From: Streptomyces venezuelae
GTDB lineage: Bacteria; Actinomycetota; Actinomycetes; Streptomycetales; Streptomycetaceae
DNA: 64,000 bases
NCBI RefSeq assembly: GCF_008642335.1
Contig: NZ_CP029191.1
Location: forward strand, 5,146,001-5,210,000
Direction: 5' to 3'
Of this stretch, positions 15,357 to 22,989 are shown one piece after another. The first letter of the stretch is position 1; every line of letters begins with the position of its first letter. The notes beneath the pieces were generated by a model. That model saw only the letters and a list, made by a program, of their open reading frames with translations. It did not search any database and was not told the origin of the DNA. A program made the position numbers and the translations under genes.

Positions 15357-16739
15357 ATGTCGCGAGTGCCAGGGTGGCTCGGCCGGCTCGGCGCCGGACT
15401 GAGCGAGATGGGCGAGCGGTTGAACGAGCAGCGCCGCGACAGGGACGCCGACTCGGACACCGACGAGCCGAGAGACGCCTCCGCGGAGGACAACGACCAC
15501 GTGCCCGCGCCTCCGGCGTACGCACCGGCCATAGCGGCCAGACCCGACCCCGTGGACGCCGTGCCCTGGGGCATGCGCGTCGCCGCCGAGGCCGGCTGGC
15601 GGCTCCTGATCCTCGCGGGTGCCCTCTGGGTCCTCATGAAGGTCATCAGCGCGGTGCAGCTCGTGGTGCTCGCGTTCGTGGCCGCCCTGCTGATCACCGC
15701 GCTGCTGCAGCCCACCGTGGCCCGGCTCAGGAGAATGGGTCTGCCGCGCGGTCTCGCGACGGCGGTCACCGCGATCCTCGGCTTCGTCATCATGGGCCTG
15801 GTCGGCTGGTTCGTCGTGTGGCAGGTCATGGAGAACGCCGACGAACTGTCGCGGCAGATCCAGGACGGCATCGAGGATCTGCGCAAGTGGCTCCTCAACA
15901 GCCCGTTCCACGTGACCGAGGACCAGATCAACGACATCGCCAAGAGCCTGCGGGACGCGGTCGGCGCCAACACGGAGGAGCTCACCTCCGCGGGCCTCGA
16001 AGGCGTCACGGTCATCGTGGAGACACTGACCGGCATCCTGCTCGCGATGTTCTCGACGCTCTTCCTGCTCTACGACGGCAAGCGCATCTGGCAGTGGTTC
16101 CTGAAGCTCGTCCCCGCCCAGGCGCGGCCCGGCATCGCGGGTGCGGGGCCGCGGGCGTGGCGCACCCTCACCGCGTACGTGCGCGGCACGGTGATAGTCG
16201 CTCTCATCGACGCCATCTTCATCGGCCTCGGCATCTACTTCCTCGGCGTACCGATGGCGGTGCCGCTCGCGGTCATCATCTTCCTCGCCGCGTTCGTGCC
16301 ACTGGTCGGTGCCGTGGTCTCCGGCGCCCTCGCGGTCGTCGTCGCGCTGGTCACGCAGGGCGTGTTCACCGCGGTGATGGCGCTCGTGGTGGTCCTCGCG
16401 GTGCAGCAGATCGAGGGGCACATCCTGCAGCCGTTCATCCTCGGCCGCGCGGTGCGGGTGCACCCGCTGGCGGTGATCCTCTCGGTCGCCGCGGGCGGCA
16501 TGATCGCCGGCGTCGGCGGGGCGGTCGTGGCGGTGCCGCTGGTGGCCGTCACGAACACGGTCGTCGGCTATCTGCGGGCGTACTCCCGCGAGGCCGCGCT
16601 CAAGCAGGCGCCGCAGCCGCGGGGCGCGACCGCGATGGACGCGTCGCCGGTGGGCGCGGCGCGGGTGGACGACGCGCGGGATGGCGCCCGGGACGGTGCC
16701 CGGGACGACGCGGCGCCGACGGACTCGCCGCCGCAGTAG
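15357..16739 (+). CDS. AI-2E family transporter (PerM-like permease)
   Basis: A 460-residue membrane protein. ATG 15357 follows AAAGGA by 6 bases; GTGs at 15324 and 15327 are possible but add no conserved sequence. A polar N-terminus of about 75 residues is followed by some eight hydrophobic segments and the family signature YVRGTVIVALIDAIFIGLGI with FLAAFVPLVGAVVSGAL and QQIEGHILQPFILGRAVRVHP. The tail is Ala/Asp/Arg-rich with repeated GARDGARDDA. The family covers autoinducer-2 exporters and sodium/proton antiporters; which applies here is unknown. Confidence 0.9.
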   Translation: MSRVPGWLGRLGAGLSEMGERLNEQRRDRDADSDTDEPRDASAEDNDHVPAPPAYAPAIAARPDPVDAVPWGMRVAAEAGWRLLILAGALWVLMKVISAVQLVVLAFVAALLITALLQPTVARLRRMGLPRGLATAVTAILGFVIMGLVGWFVVWQVMENADELSRQIQDGIEDLRKWLLNSPFHVTEDQINDIAKSLRDAVGANTEELTSAGLEGVTVIVETLTGILLAMFSTLFLLYDGKRIWQWFLKLVPAQARPGIAGAGPRAWRTLTAYVRGTVIVALIDAIFIGLGIYFLGVPMAVPLAVIIFLAAFVPLVGAVVSGALAVVVALVTQGVFTAVMALVVVLAVQQIEGHILQPFILGRAVRVHPLAVILSVAAGGMIAGVGGAVVAVPLVAVTNTVVGYLRAYSREAALKQAPQPRGATAMDASPVGAARVDDARDGARDGARDDAAPTDSPPQ

Positions 16740-16774
16740 TCGCGTACGTCGGAACGGTCCGTCGAGAGCGCGAA

Positions 16775-16804
16775 GTGGGCCGGAACCCAAGGGTTCCGGC
16801 CCAC
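16775..16804. terminator. Bidirectional terminator
   Basis: GTGGGCCGGAACCC (16775-16788) and its perfect complement at 16791-16804 flank two bases. It lies between the convergent permease and ahpD genes. Confidence 0.8.
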
Positions 16805-16823
16805 TGTCGTGTCTTCGGGTGCG

Positions 16824-17354
16824 TTACGCGAGGACGTCCTCGGAGTCCAGCGTGACACCGACCGCCTGGATGACCGCGGCGATCTTGAAGGCTTCCTGGA
16901 TCGTATCGCGGTCGACCCCGGCCTTGCGCAGGACCTGCTCGTGCGAGTCCAGGCACTGACCGCAGCCGTTGATCGCGGAGACCGCGAGGGACCACAGCTC
17001 GAAGTCGACCTTCTCGACACCCGGGTTGCCGATGACGTTCATCCGCAGACCGGCGCGCATCGTCCCGTACTCCGGGTCGGAGAGCAGGTGACGCGTGCGG
17101 TAGAAGACGTTGTTCATCGCCATGACGGCGGCGGCCGACTTGGCGGCCGTGTACGCCTCGGGGGAGAGGTTCGCCTTCGCCTCGGGCTCCAGCTCGCGCA
17201 GCACCTTCGGGGAGCGGGACGCGATGGCGCAGGCCAGCACGCTGCCCCACAGCTGCTGCTGCGGCAGGTCCGAGTTGCCGATGACCGAGCCGAGGTTCAG
17301 CTTCAGGTCCTTGGCGTAGTCCGGTACGGCGGACTTCAGTTCGTCGAGTGCCAT
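16824..17354 (-). CDS. ahpD: Alkyl hydroperoxide reductase AhpD
   Basis: A 176-residue member of the CMD/AhpD family, the usual length. The redox-active pair is in [14 protein letters not shown] (Cys131 and Cys134), with the proton-relay residues Glu and His nearby. AhpD passes electrons to AhpC in actinobacteria that lack AhpF. The gene starts 15 bases after the ahpC stop and carries GGAGC before its ATG, so it is the second gene of an ahpC-ahpD operon divergent from oxyR. Confidence 0.96.
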   Translation of the reverse strand: MALDELKSAVPDYAKDLKLNLGSVIGNSDLPQQQLWGSVLACAIASRSPKVLRELEPEAKANLSPEAYTAAKSAAAVMAMNNVFYRTRHLLSDPEYGTMRAGLRMNVIGNPGVEKVDFELWSLAVSAINGCGQCLDSHEQVLRKAGVDRDTIQEAFKIAAVIQAVGVTLDSEDVLA

Positions 17355-17369
17355 GTCAGAAAGCTCCGT

Positions 17370-17924
17370 TCACTCGCCGGAGAGCAGCGCGACCGGGTCG
17401 AGGGTCTCGTCGCCCTTGCTCCAGTTGCAGGGGCACAGCTCGTCGGTCTGCAGGGCGTCGAGGACCCGCAGGACCTCCTTGGGGTTACGGCCCACGGAAC
17501 CGGCGGTCACCATCGTGAACTGGATCTCGTTGTTCTGGTCGACGATGAAGACGGCGCGCTGCGCGAAGCCGTCCTCGCCCTCGATGCCGAGGTCACGCAT
17601 GAGCTCGTGCTTCGAGTCGGCCAGCATCGGGAAGGGCAGGTCCGTCAGGTCCGGGTGGTCCTTGCGCCAGGCGTGGTGCACGAACTCGGAGTCGCCGGAG
17701 AAGCCGAGGATCTGGGCGTCACGGTCGGCGAACTCGTCGTTCAGCTTGCCGAACGCGGCGATCTCGGTCGGGCACACGAAGGTGAAGTCCTTGGGCCACG
17801 CGAAGACGATCTTCCACTTGCCCTCGTAGGTCTTGTGGTTGATCTGCTCGAACTCCTTGCCCTGCTCCAGCGAGACACAGGCAGTCAGGTCGAACTCGGG
17901 GAACTTGTCACCGACAGTGAGCAC
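17370..17924 (-). CDS. ahpC: Peroxiredoxin AhpC
   Basis: A 184-residue 2-Cys peroxiredoxin that reduces peroxides. The peroxidatic Cys51 is in WPKDFTFVCPTE and the resolving cysteines are in ELCPCNW near the C-terminus. The start is GTG 17924, preceded by AAGGAGT, not the further-upstream in-frame ATG at 18005, which would lie in the promoter region. It is transcribed divergently from oxyR, the arrangement known in S. coelicolor, where OxyR controls this operon. Confidence 0.97.
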   Translation of the reverse strand: MLTVGDKFPEFDLTACVSLEQGKEFEQINHKTYEGKWKIVFAWPKDFTFVCPTEIAAFGKLNDEFADRDAQILGFSGDSEFVHHAWRKDHPDLTDLPFPMLADSKHELMRDLGIEGEDGFAQRAVFIVDQNNEIQFTMVTAGSVGRNPKEVLRVLDALQTDELCPCNWSKGDETLDPVALLSGE

Positions 17925-18055
17925 ACGTACTCCTTGCGCGAGAGAGTCCCTTTTGGGGACTTTCCTGTGGGGTTGGACTGATGTCGATGGTGGCACAGGG
18001 TGCATTGATTAGGGAAATAGCTAGAGTGGGTCATGTTGATCGGAGGTGGTTATCA
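17925..18055. promoter_or_regulatory. Divergent ahpC/oxyR promoter region
   Basis: 131 bases between two divergent starts. AGTCCC/GGGACT forms a small inverted repeat at 17945-17961 in what would be the ahpC leader. The A/T-rich core GATTAGGGAAATAGCTAG at 18007-18024 is the likely zone for promoters and OxyR contacts, although no full four-part OxyR box can be read. GGAGGT at 18042-18047 fixes the oxyR start. Confidence 0.65.
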
Positions 18056-19009
18056 GTGCGTGCCATAAATAGGGGCAAGCAACCCAGCGGGAAACAACCC
18101 AGCCTGGCGCAGCTGCGCGCGTTCGCCGCCGTGGCCGAGCATCTGCACTTCCGCGATGCCGCCTCGGCGATCGGCATGAGCCAGCCCGCGCTCTCGGGGG
18201 CCGTGGCCGCGCTGGAGGAGGCACTGGGTGTCCAGCTCCTGGAGCGGACCACGCGCAAGGTGCTCCTGTCGCCCGCGGGGGAGCGGCTCGCGGTGCGGGT
18301 CGGGGCGGTCCTCGACGAGGTCGAGGCGCTCATGGAGGAGGCCGACGCGGTGAAGGCCCCGTTCACGGGGGCGCTGCGGCTCGGCGTGATCCCGACGGTC
18401 GCGCCCTATCTGCTGCCGACGGTGATCGGCCTGGTCCACGAGAGGTATCCGGACCTCGACCTCCAGGTGCACGAGGAGCAGACGTCCTCGCTCCTCGAAG
18501 GGCTCACCGCGGGCCGGCTCGACCTGCTGCTGCTCGCCGTGCCGCTCGGCATGCCCGGCGTCACGGAACTCCCCCTCTTCGACGAGGACTTCGTGCTCGT
18601 CACCCCCCTCGACCACTGGCTCGGCGGCCGGGAGGGGATTCCGCGCGAGGCGCTGAAGGAGCTGAACCTGCTGCTCCTGGACGAGGGGCACTGTCTGCGC
18701 GACCAGGCGCTCGACATCTGCCGTGAGGCGGGGCGGGCGGACGCGCCCGTCACGACGACGGCCGCGGGGCTCTCCACGCTGGTTCAGCTGGTCGCGGGCG
18801 GCCTTGGGGTGACGTTGCTGCCGCGGACGGCTGTGCGGGTGGAGACGACGCGCAGCAATCAGCTCTTGACCGGGTATTTCGCGGACCCCGCGCCTACGCG
18901 GCGGATCGCGCTTGCCATGCGCACGGGGGCTGCGCGGGGCGCCGAGTATGAGGAGTTGGCGTCTGCCTTGAAGGAGGCGGTTCGGCCGTTGCCGGTGCGG
19001 GTGGTTTGA
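18056..19009 (+). CDS. oxyR: LysR-family peroxide sensor OxyR
   Basis: A 317-residue LysR regulator. The helix-turn-helix is at about residues 18-75 (LAQLRAFAAVAEHLHFRDAA, MSQPALSGAVAALEEALG). The effector domain carries the two redox cysteines in DEGHCLRDQALDIC (Cys213 and Cys222). GTG 18056 lies 8 bases after GGAGGT; the frame extends to 17981 but that part has no support. In S. coelicolor OxyR senses hydrogen peroxide through this disulfide and activates ahpCD and its own gene. Confidence 0.94.
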   Translation: MRAINRGKQPSGKQPSLAQLRAFAAVAEHLHFRDAASAIGMSQPALSGAVAALEEALGVQLLERTTRKVLLSPAGERLAVRVGAVLDEVEALMEEADAVKAPFTGALRLGVIPTVAPYLLPTVIGLVHERYPDLDLQVHEEQTSSLLEGLTAGRLDLLLLAVPLGMPGVTELPLFDEDFVLVTPLDHWLGGREGIPREALKELNLLLLDEGHCLRDQALDICREAGRADAPVTTTAAGLSTLVQLVAGGLGVTLLPRTAVRVETTRSNQLLTGYFADPAPTRRIALAMRTGAARGAEYEELASALKEAVRPLPVRVV

Positions 19010-19117
19010 ATCCGCGGGCCGGTGGGGGCTTGTCGCGCCCACGCGGCGGAGCCGCAAATGTGACAGCCCCGCGCCCCTGGGGTTGTCCGGCTCGGTTTTG
19101 TCCGCGGGCCGGTGGGG

Positions 19118-19148
19118 GTTGATCGCGCAGTTCCCCGCGCCCCTGGGG
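19118..19148 (-). repeat. Dispersed Streptomyces-type intergenic repeat, copy 1
   Basis: The minus strand here reads CCCCAGGGGCGCGGGGAACT and continues GCGCGATCAAC. The same 31 bases occur at 39457-39487 on the plus strand, and shorter relatives occur at about 19058-19080 and at 39409-39430. It sits in the 177-base gap between oxyR and the FtsX gene. This motif is common in Streptomyces intergenic DNA; part can fold, because CCCCTGGGG and CCCCAGGGG occur close by (19139-19170). Confidence 0.75.
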
Positions 19149-19186
19149 CCCCTGCGGGACCCCAGGGGCGGCCGGGGCCACTGGAG

Positions 19187-21532
19187 TTACTCCGTCCTCA
19201 GGCCCTCCGGGCGCATCATCCTGCGGAGTGGCGGGAGGCTCAGCAGTGTCACCGCCGCTACCATCGCCGCGCCCGCGCCCGTCAGCGGTACGAACGACCA
19301 CCAGTCCGTGACGCTCTTGTCGATCATGCGGGTCATCACCACGCCGAGGCCGAGGCCGCCGCCGATCGCGAGGGCGAGGCCCAGGGCGACCGGGATCGCC
19401 GTCTGCCACAGGAGCGACCAGCCCATCGACGAGCGTCGCGTGCCGAACGCGGTGAGGACCGCGAGGAGCCGCTTGCGCTCCCGCAGCTGCTCCATCATCG
19501 ACACCAGCATGGACGCCGCGATCAGCGCCATCGTGGCGCTCGCGCCGATCTGCAGGCCGCGCGAGATGGAGGCGTACTGCTTGTCGCGGTCGACCGACTG
19601 CAGCGAGTCCACGCCGATGAAGGGACCCATCCGGGCCGCCGCGTTGCGCACGTACTCCTCGGCGTCCGGCACGTTCGGATCGAGCTTGACCCAGGAGGTC
19701 GTCGACGCGTCGTCCAGCTTCCCGATGTCGACGGCGCCGGGCGTGGCGAAGATGCCGTCGATCTTCCTGCCGGACGGGTTGTTCCTGGCCTGAACGGTGG
19801 GCGTGCCCTTCGGCAGCGTCCACAGGACCGGCTTGGCGCCCTTGTTGAAGTCGGGGTCGGGCCCGACGTTGACCGGCTTGCCGGGGCGTGCCGTCTCGTC
19901 CACCCAGCCGTTCTGCTCCGTGCTGCCGGTGTGCACGACGAAGGTGTCGCCGTCCTTGCAGGAGTCGAGGCGGGCCAGCTCGCGCAGGGTCGCGCAGCTG
20001 CCGATGGTCAGCTCCGTGGTCGGCGTCATGTCCCGGACCTTCTTGCCGCCGGGCCGGGTGACGAAGGCCTGTACGGTCCCGACGACCTTGGTGACGCCCT
20101 TCGTCGCGGCGAAGTCGTCGATCATCCGTTGGGCGAGCGGGCCGCTGCCGGTCCCGCTGCGGACGGTGAGCTGGGCGCGTGTGGTGTCCTGCCCCGTGAC
20201 CTTGTTGAAGTCGTCGTGCATGGAGGCGAACATCATCTGCAGTGCGACCGCGCCGGCCACCGCGACGGTGATGCCGCTGACCGCGCGGGACGCCGTGCCG
20301 GTGGTCAGCTGCAGCCTGCGGACGGCGAGCTGCCAGGGCACGGGACCGCCGTGCAGCCGTCCCACGACGGCCTCGACGAGCCAGGGCAGCAGCGCGCTGA
20401 GCCCGATCAGGGAGAGCGCCGAACCCACCGCGATCGCCGTCACGTTGACGGAGTCGTTGCCCATGCTGCGGTCGATGCGGCCGGAGTAGAGCAGGATGCC
20501 GATGCCGAGGACCGGCATCGCCACCCGCCACCACAGGCGGCGCTTGCGCTGCTTGCCGCCCCGGAACACCCCGAGCGGTTCGATGGCGACCGAGCGCAGC
20601 GAGATCAGCGTCACCAGGACCGCCGACACCGGCACGGCCACCGCGATCAGCGCCGCCAGACCGGCCGAAGGCACCATGTCGGACGGGTAGGCGCTGACGT
20701 TCGTCAGGTCGACCACGCCCACCAGCTGACGCAGCAGCAGGAAGAGGACGGCGCCCACCGCGAGCCCGAGGAGCGCGCCGAACAGCGCCTCACCGGCCGC
20801 GATCCTGCGCACCGCGCGGGCGTCCGCGCCGACCAGGCGCAGGGCCGCGAGCCGCCGGTCGCGCCGGTCGCCGCCGAACCGCACGGCCGTACCGATGAAG
20901 ATCGCCACCGGGGTGAGGAGGACGACGCAGATCAGGACGACGAGTGCCAGCAGGAACGGGTCGAGGGGCAGCGAGTTGTCCTGTCCGAAGCTCACGACGC
21001 GGTAGTTGTTGCCCGTCGCGGTGATCTTGTCGCTGCCCACGTAGTAGTAGAGCTCGACCGGCGAGAGGAGGCCCTCACGGCCGATGGTGCCGGTCACGCG
21101 GAAGTCGCTGAAGCGTTCCTTCAGCAGCTTGTTCGCCGGGTCGTCGAGCAGGTCGCGCATCGCGGGCGAGACGACCATCTCGCCGGGACCGGGCATCTTG
21201 TCGAGTCCCGGCGGCAGCACCGGGTCCTTGCCGTCGGCGCGCAGGAACACGCCGGTCGGGCTCTTCCCGCGGAAGGTGGTGCCGGTGTTGCGTATGACCA
21301 CCGTCGAGTCGGTCGCCTTGACCGGCCCGCCGTCGAAGGAGGAGTGCGGTGTCCGCGCGAACGAGCGGTCGTCGCGGTTGTGCAGCAGGTTGGGCACCGA
21401 TGCCGCGCCGAGGAGGAGGGCGACGCCGAGGCCGACGCCGACGGCGGTCAGGATCGTACGGATCCAGCCCTCGCGGCCACCGCCCGCGGCGAACCGTATG
21501 CCCATGCCGAGGTCGCGCGTCCAGACACTCAT
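19187..21532 (-). CDS. FtsX-like ABC transporter permease
   Basis: A 781-residue membrane protein of the MacB/FtsX class: an N-terminal helix, a large extracytoplasmic domain, a block of three helices (FLLALVVLICVVLLTPVAIF and following), a second core with another long extracytoplasmic domain, and a final three-helix FtsX domain (ASATMALIAASMLVSMMEQL). It contains two FtsX repeats, as usual for actinobacterial members. Its start overlaps the stop of the ATPase gene (ATGA), and the two form one exporter. The substrate is unknown; PadR-controlled pairs of this type often export peptides or lipophilic drugs. Confidence 0.9.
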   Translation of the reverse strand: MSVWTRDLGMGIRFAAGGGREGWIRTILTAVGVGLGVALLLGAASVPNLLHNRDDRSFARTPHSSFDGGPVKATDSTVVIRNTGTTFRGKSPTGVFLRADGKDPVLPPGLDKMPGPGEMVVSPAMRDLLDDPANKLLKERFSDFRVTGTIGREGLLSPVELYYYVGSDKITATGNNYRVVSFGQDNSLPLDPFLLALVVLICVVLLTPVAIFIGTAVRFGGDRRDRRLAALRLVGADARAVRRIAAGEALFGALLGLAVGAVLFLLLRQLVGVVDLTNVSAYPSDMVPSAGLAALIAVAVPVSAVLVTLISLRSVAIEPLGVFRGGKQRKRRLWWRVAMPVLGIGILLYSGRIDRSMGNDSVNVTAIAVGSALSLIGLSALLPWLVEAVVGRLHGGPVPWQLAVRRLQLTTGTASRAVSGITVAVAGAVALQMMFASMHDDFNKVTGQDTTRAQLTVRSGTGSGPLAQRMIDDFAATKGVTKVVGTVQAFVTRPGGKKVRDMTPTTELTIGSCATLRELARLDSCKDGDTFVVHTGSTEQNGWVDETARPGKPVNVGPDPDFNKGAKPVLWTLPKGTPTVQARNNPSGRKIDGIFATPGAVDIGKLDDASTTSWVKLDPNVPDAEEYVRNAAARMGPFIGVDSLQSVDRDKQYASISRGLQIGASATMALIAASMLVSMMEQLRERKRLLAVLTAFGTRRSSMGWSLLWQTAIPVALGLALAIGGGLGLGVVMTRMIDKSVTDWWSFVPLTGAGAAMVAAVTLLSLPPLRRMMRPEGLRTE

Positions 21533-22215
21533 ACGATCCGCTCCATGTCGCGGGAGCGGCCGTCGCGCACGATGATCTCGCGGTCGGAGTAGGCGGCGAC
21601 GCGGGTCTCGTGGGTCACGAGGACCACGGCCGCGTTGGTGGAGCGCGCGGCGTCGGTCAGAAGCTCCATGACGCGCTCGCCGTTGAGGGAGTCGAGGGCG
21701 CCGGTCGGCTCGTCGGCGAAGATCACACGCGGGCTCGTGGCGAGCGCGCGGGCGACGGCGACGCGCTGGCCCTGGCCGCCCGAGACCTCGCCGGGCCGCT
21801 TGGCGGCGACGTCGTCGACCTCCAGGCGCTCCATCCAGGTGCGGGCGGTGGCCTCGGCCTCCTTGCGCTTCGCGCCGTTCAGCCGCAGCGGGAGCGCGAC
21901 GTTCTCGACGCAGGTGAGCTCGGGGACGAGCTGGCCGAACTGGAAGACGAACCCGAACTCGCTGCGGCGCAGCGCGCTCAGCTCCGCGTCCGAGAGGCCG
22001 GTCAGGGAGCGGCCGTTGTACGTGATGGAGCCCTCGTCGGGACGGACGATCCCGGCGAGACAGTGCAGCAGGGTCGACTTTCCGGAGCCGGAGGGACCCA
22101 TGACGGCGACGACCTCACCGGGGTGGATGGAGAAGGCCGCGCCGTCGAGCGCGGTGGTGGGGCCGTACGACTTGCGGAGTCCTTGGGCCACGAGAAGGGA
22201 ACCTGCGGGGGTCAT
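21529..22215 (-). CDS. ABC transporter ATP-binding protein
   Basis: A 228-residue LolD/MacB-type ATPase. Walker A GPSGSGKST, Q-loop FVFQFGQLVPELT, signature VSGGQGQRVAVARAL, Walker B VIFADEPTGALDS and the switch His in LVTHE are all intact. ATG 22215 overlaps the padR stop by four bases; the open frame upstream is a shadow of padR. It drives the FtsX-like permease encoded immediately downstream. Confidence 0.95.
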   Translation of the reverse strand: MTPAGSLLVAQGLRKSYGPTTALDGAAFSIHPGEVVAVMGPSGSGKSTLLHCLAGIVRPDEGSITYNGRSLTGLSDAELSALRRSEFGFVFQFGQLVPELTCVENVALPLRLNGAKRKEAEATARTWMERLEVDDVAAKRPGEVSGGQGQRVAVARALATSPRVIFADEPTGALDSLNGERVMELLTDAARSTNAAVVLVTHETRVAAYSDREIIVRDGRSRDMERIV

Positions 22216-22739
22216 GCGGAGCGCACCTCCAGGGCGAGCTTGCCGAGGCGCGCGGCGGTGAGCTCCAGCCAGCGCAGATCGGCTTCGAGGTGGAACAGCG
22301 CGTGGTCGCAGATCAGCTGGTCGGCGAGGTCGCCCTTGCGCTTGCGGTCGGTGAGGATGCGCATCAGGCGCAGGTGTTCGGCGCGCTGGACATCGAGGAG
22401 TTCGGCGGCGTCGCGTTCGGTGAGGAGCGCGAGGACGACCTTGGTGTAGAGGGTCGACTGGAGGTAGGGCTCCGGCTTCTCCGGGGTGGCGAGCCACCGC
22501 TGGACGTCCGTGATGCCGGCCTCGGTGATCGCGTACCGCTTGCGCTCGGGGCCGCCGCCCGCCTCTATGCCGTCGACCTCGACGAGGCCGTTCTTCAGGA
22601 GGCGGGACATGGTCGAGTAGACCTGTCCGTAGTGCAGGGGTTTGTCGTGCCCGAACTTCTCGTCGAAGGCGCGCTTGAGGTCGTATCCGTGCCGGGGGCC
22701 GGACTCCAGGAGTCCCAGAAGGGTGTGGCCAATGGACAT
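22212..22739 (-). CDS. PadR-family transcriptional regulator
   Basis: A 175-residue regulator: a winged helix at residues 1-80 (SIGHTLLGLLESGPRHGYDL, HYGQVYSTMSRLLKNGLVEV, RKRYAITEAG) and a C-terminal helical dimerisation domain (vinculin-like PadR C-domain). It heads a three-gene operon with an ABC ATPase and an FtsX-like permease, each pair overlapping by four bases. Three near-identical 9-bp sites lie just upstream of its start, suggesting autorepression relieved by the transported compound. The ribosome binding site is poor. Confidence 0.92.
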   Translation of the reverse strand: MSIGHTLLGLLESGPRHGYDLKRAFDEKFGHDKPLHYGQVYSTMSRLLKNGLVEVDGIEAGGGPERKRYAITEAGITDVQRWLATPEKPEPYLQSTLYTKVVLALLTERDAAELLDVQRAEHLRLMRILTDRKRKGDLADQLICDHALFHLEADLRWLELTAARLGKLALEVRSA

Positions 22740-22758
22740 GCGGAGCACTCTACACGGT

Positions 22759-22793
22759 GTGTATACGTGCGGTGTATACGCCCTGTGCATACG
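22759..22793 (-). promoter_or_regulatory. Triple 9-bp operator upstream of padR
   Basis: GTGTATACG at 22759-22767 and 22772-22780 and GTGCATACG at 22785-22793 repeat with an exact 13-base period. Each contains the palindrome GTATAC or a near version. The block starts 20 bases upstream of the padR start codon. TAGAGT, read on the minus strand at 22752-22747, is a possible -10. Spacing and position suit binding of PadR along one stretch of DNA. Confidence 0.7.
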
Positions 22794-22989
22794 TCGGTCG
22801 TGGAGCACACTTGTGCGAGACCGGGCAACCATCCGGGCCCTGTGAACGTCGGTTCCTAAGGGGCAGGTGCTCATTGTCACGTCCGCAAAAGGCCGGATCG
22901 GCAGACGTTTGTCCCAGGGTGCGGTGTTAGCTTCATGAGCTGACTCGACGTACGCATGTTGACTAGACCGAAGCGGAGCAACCTCAGTC

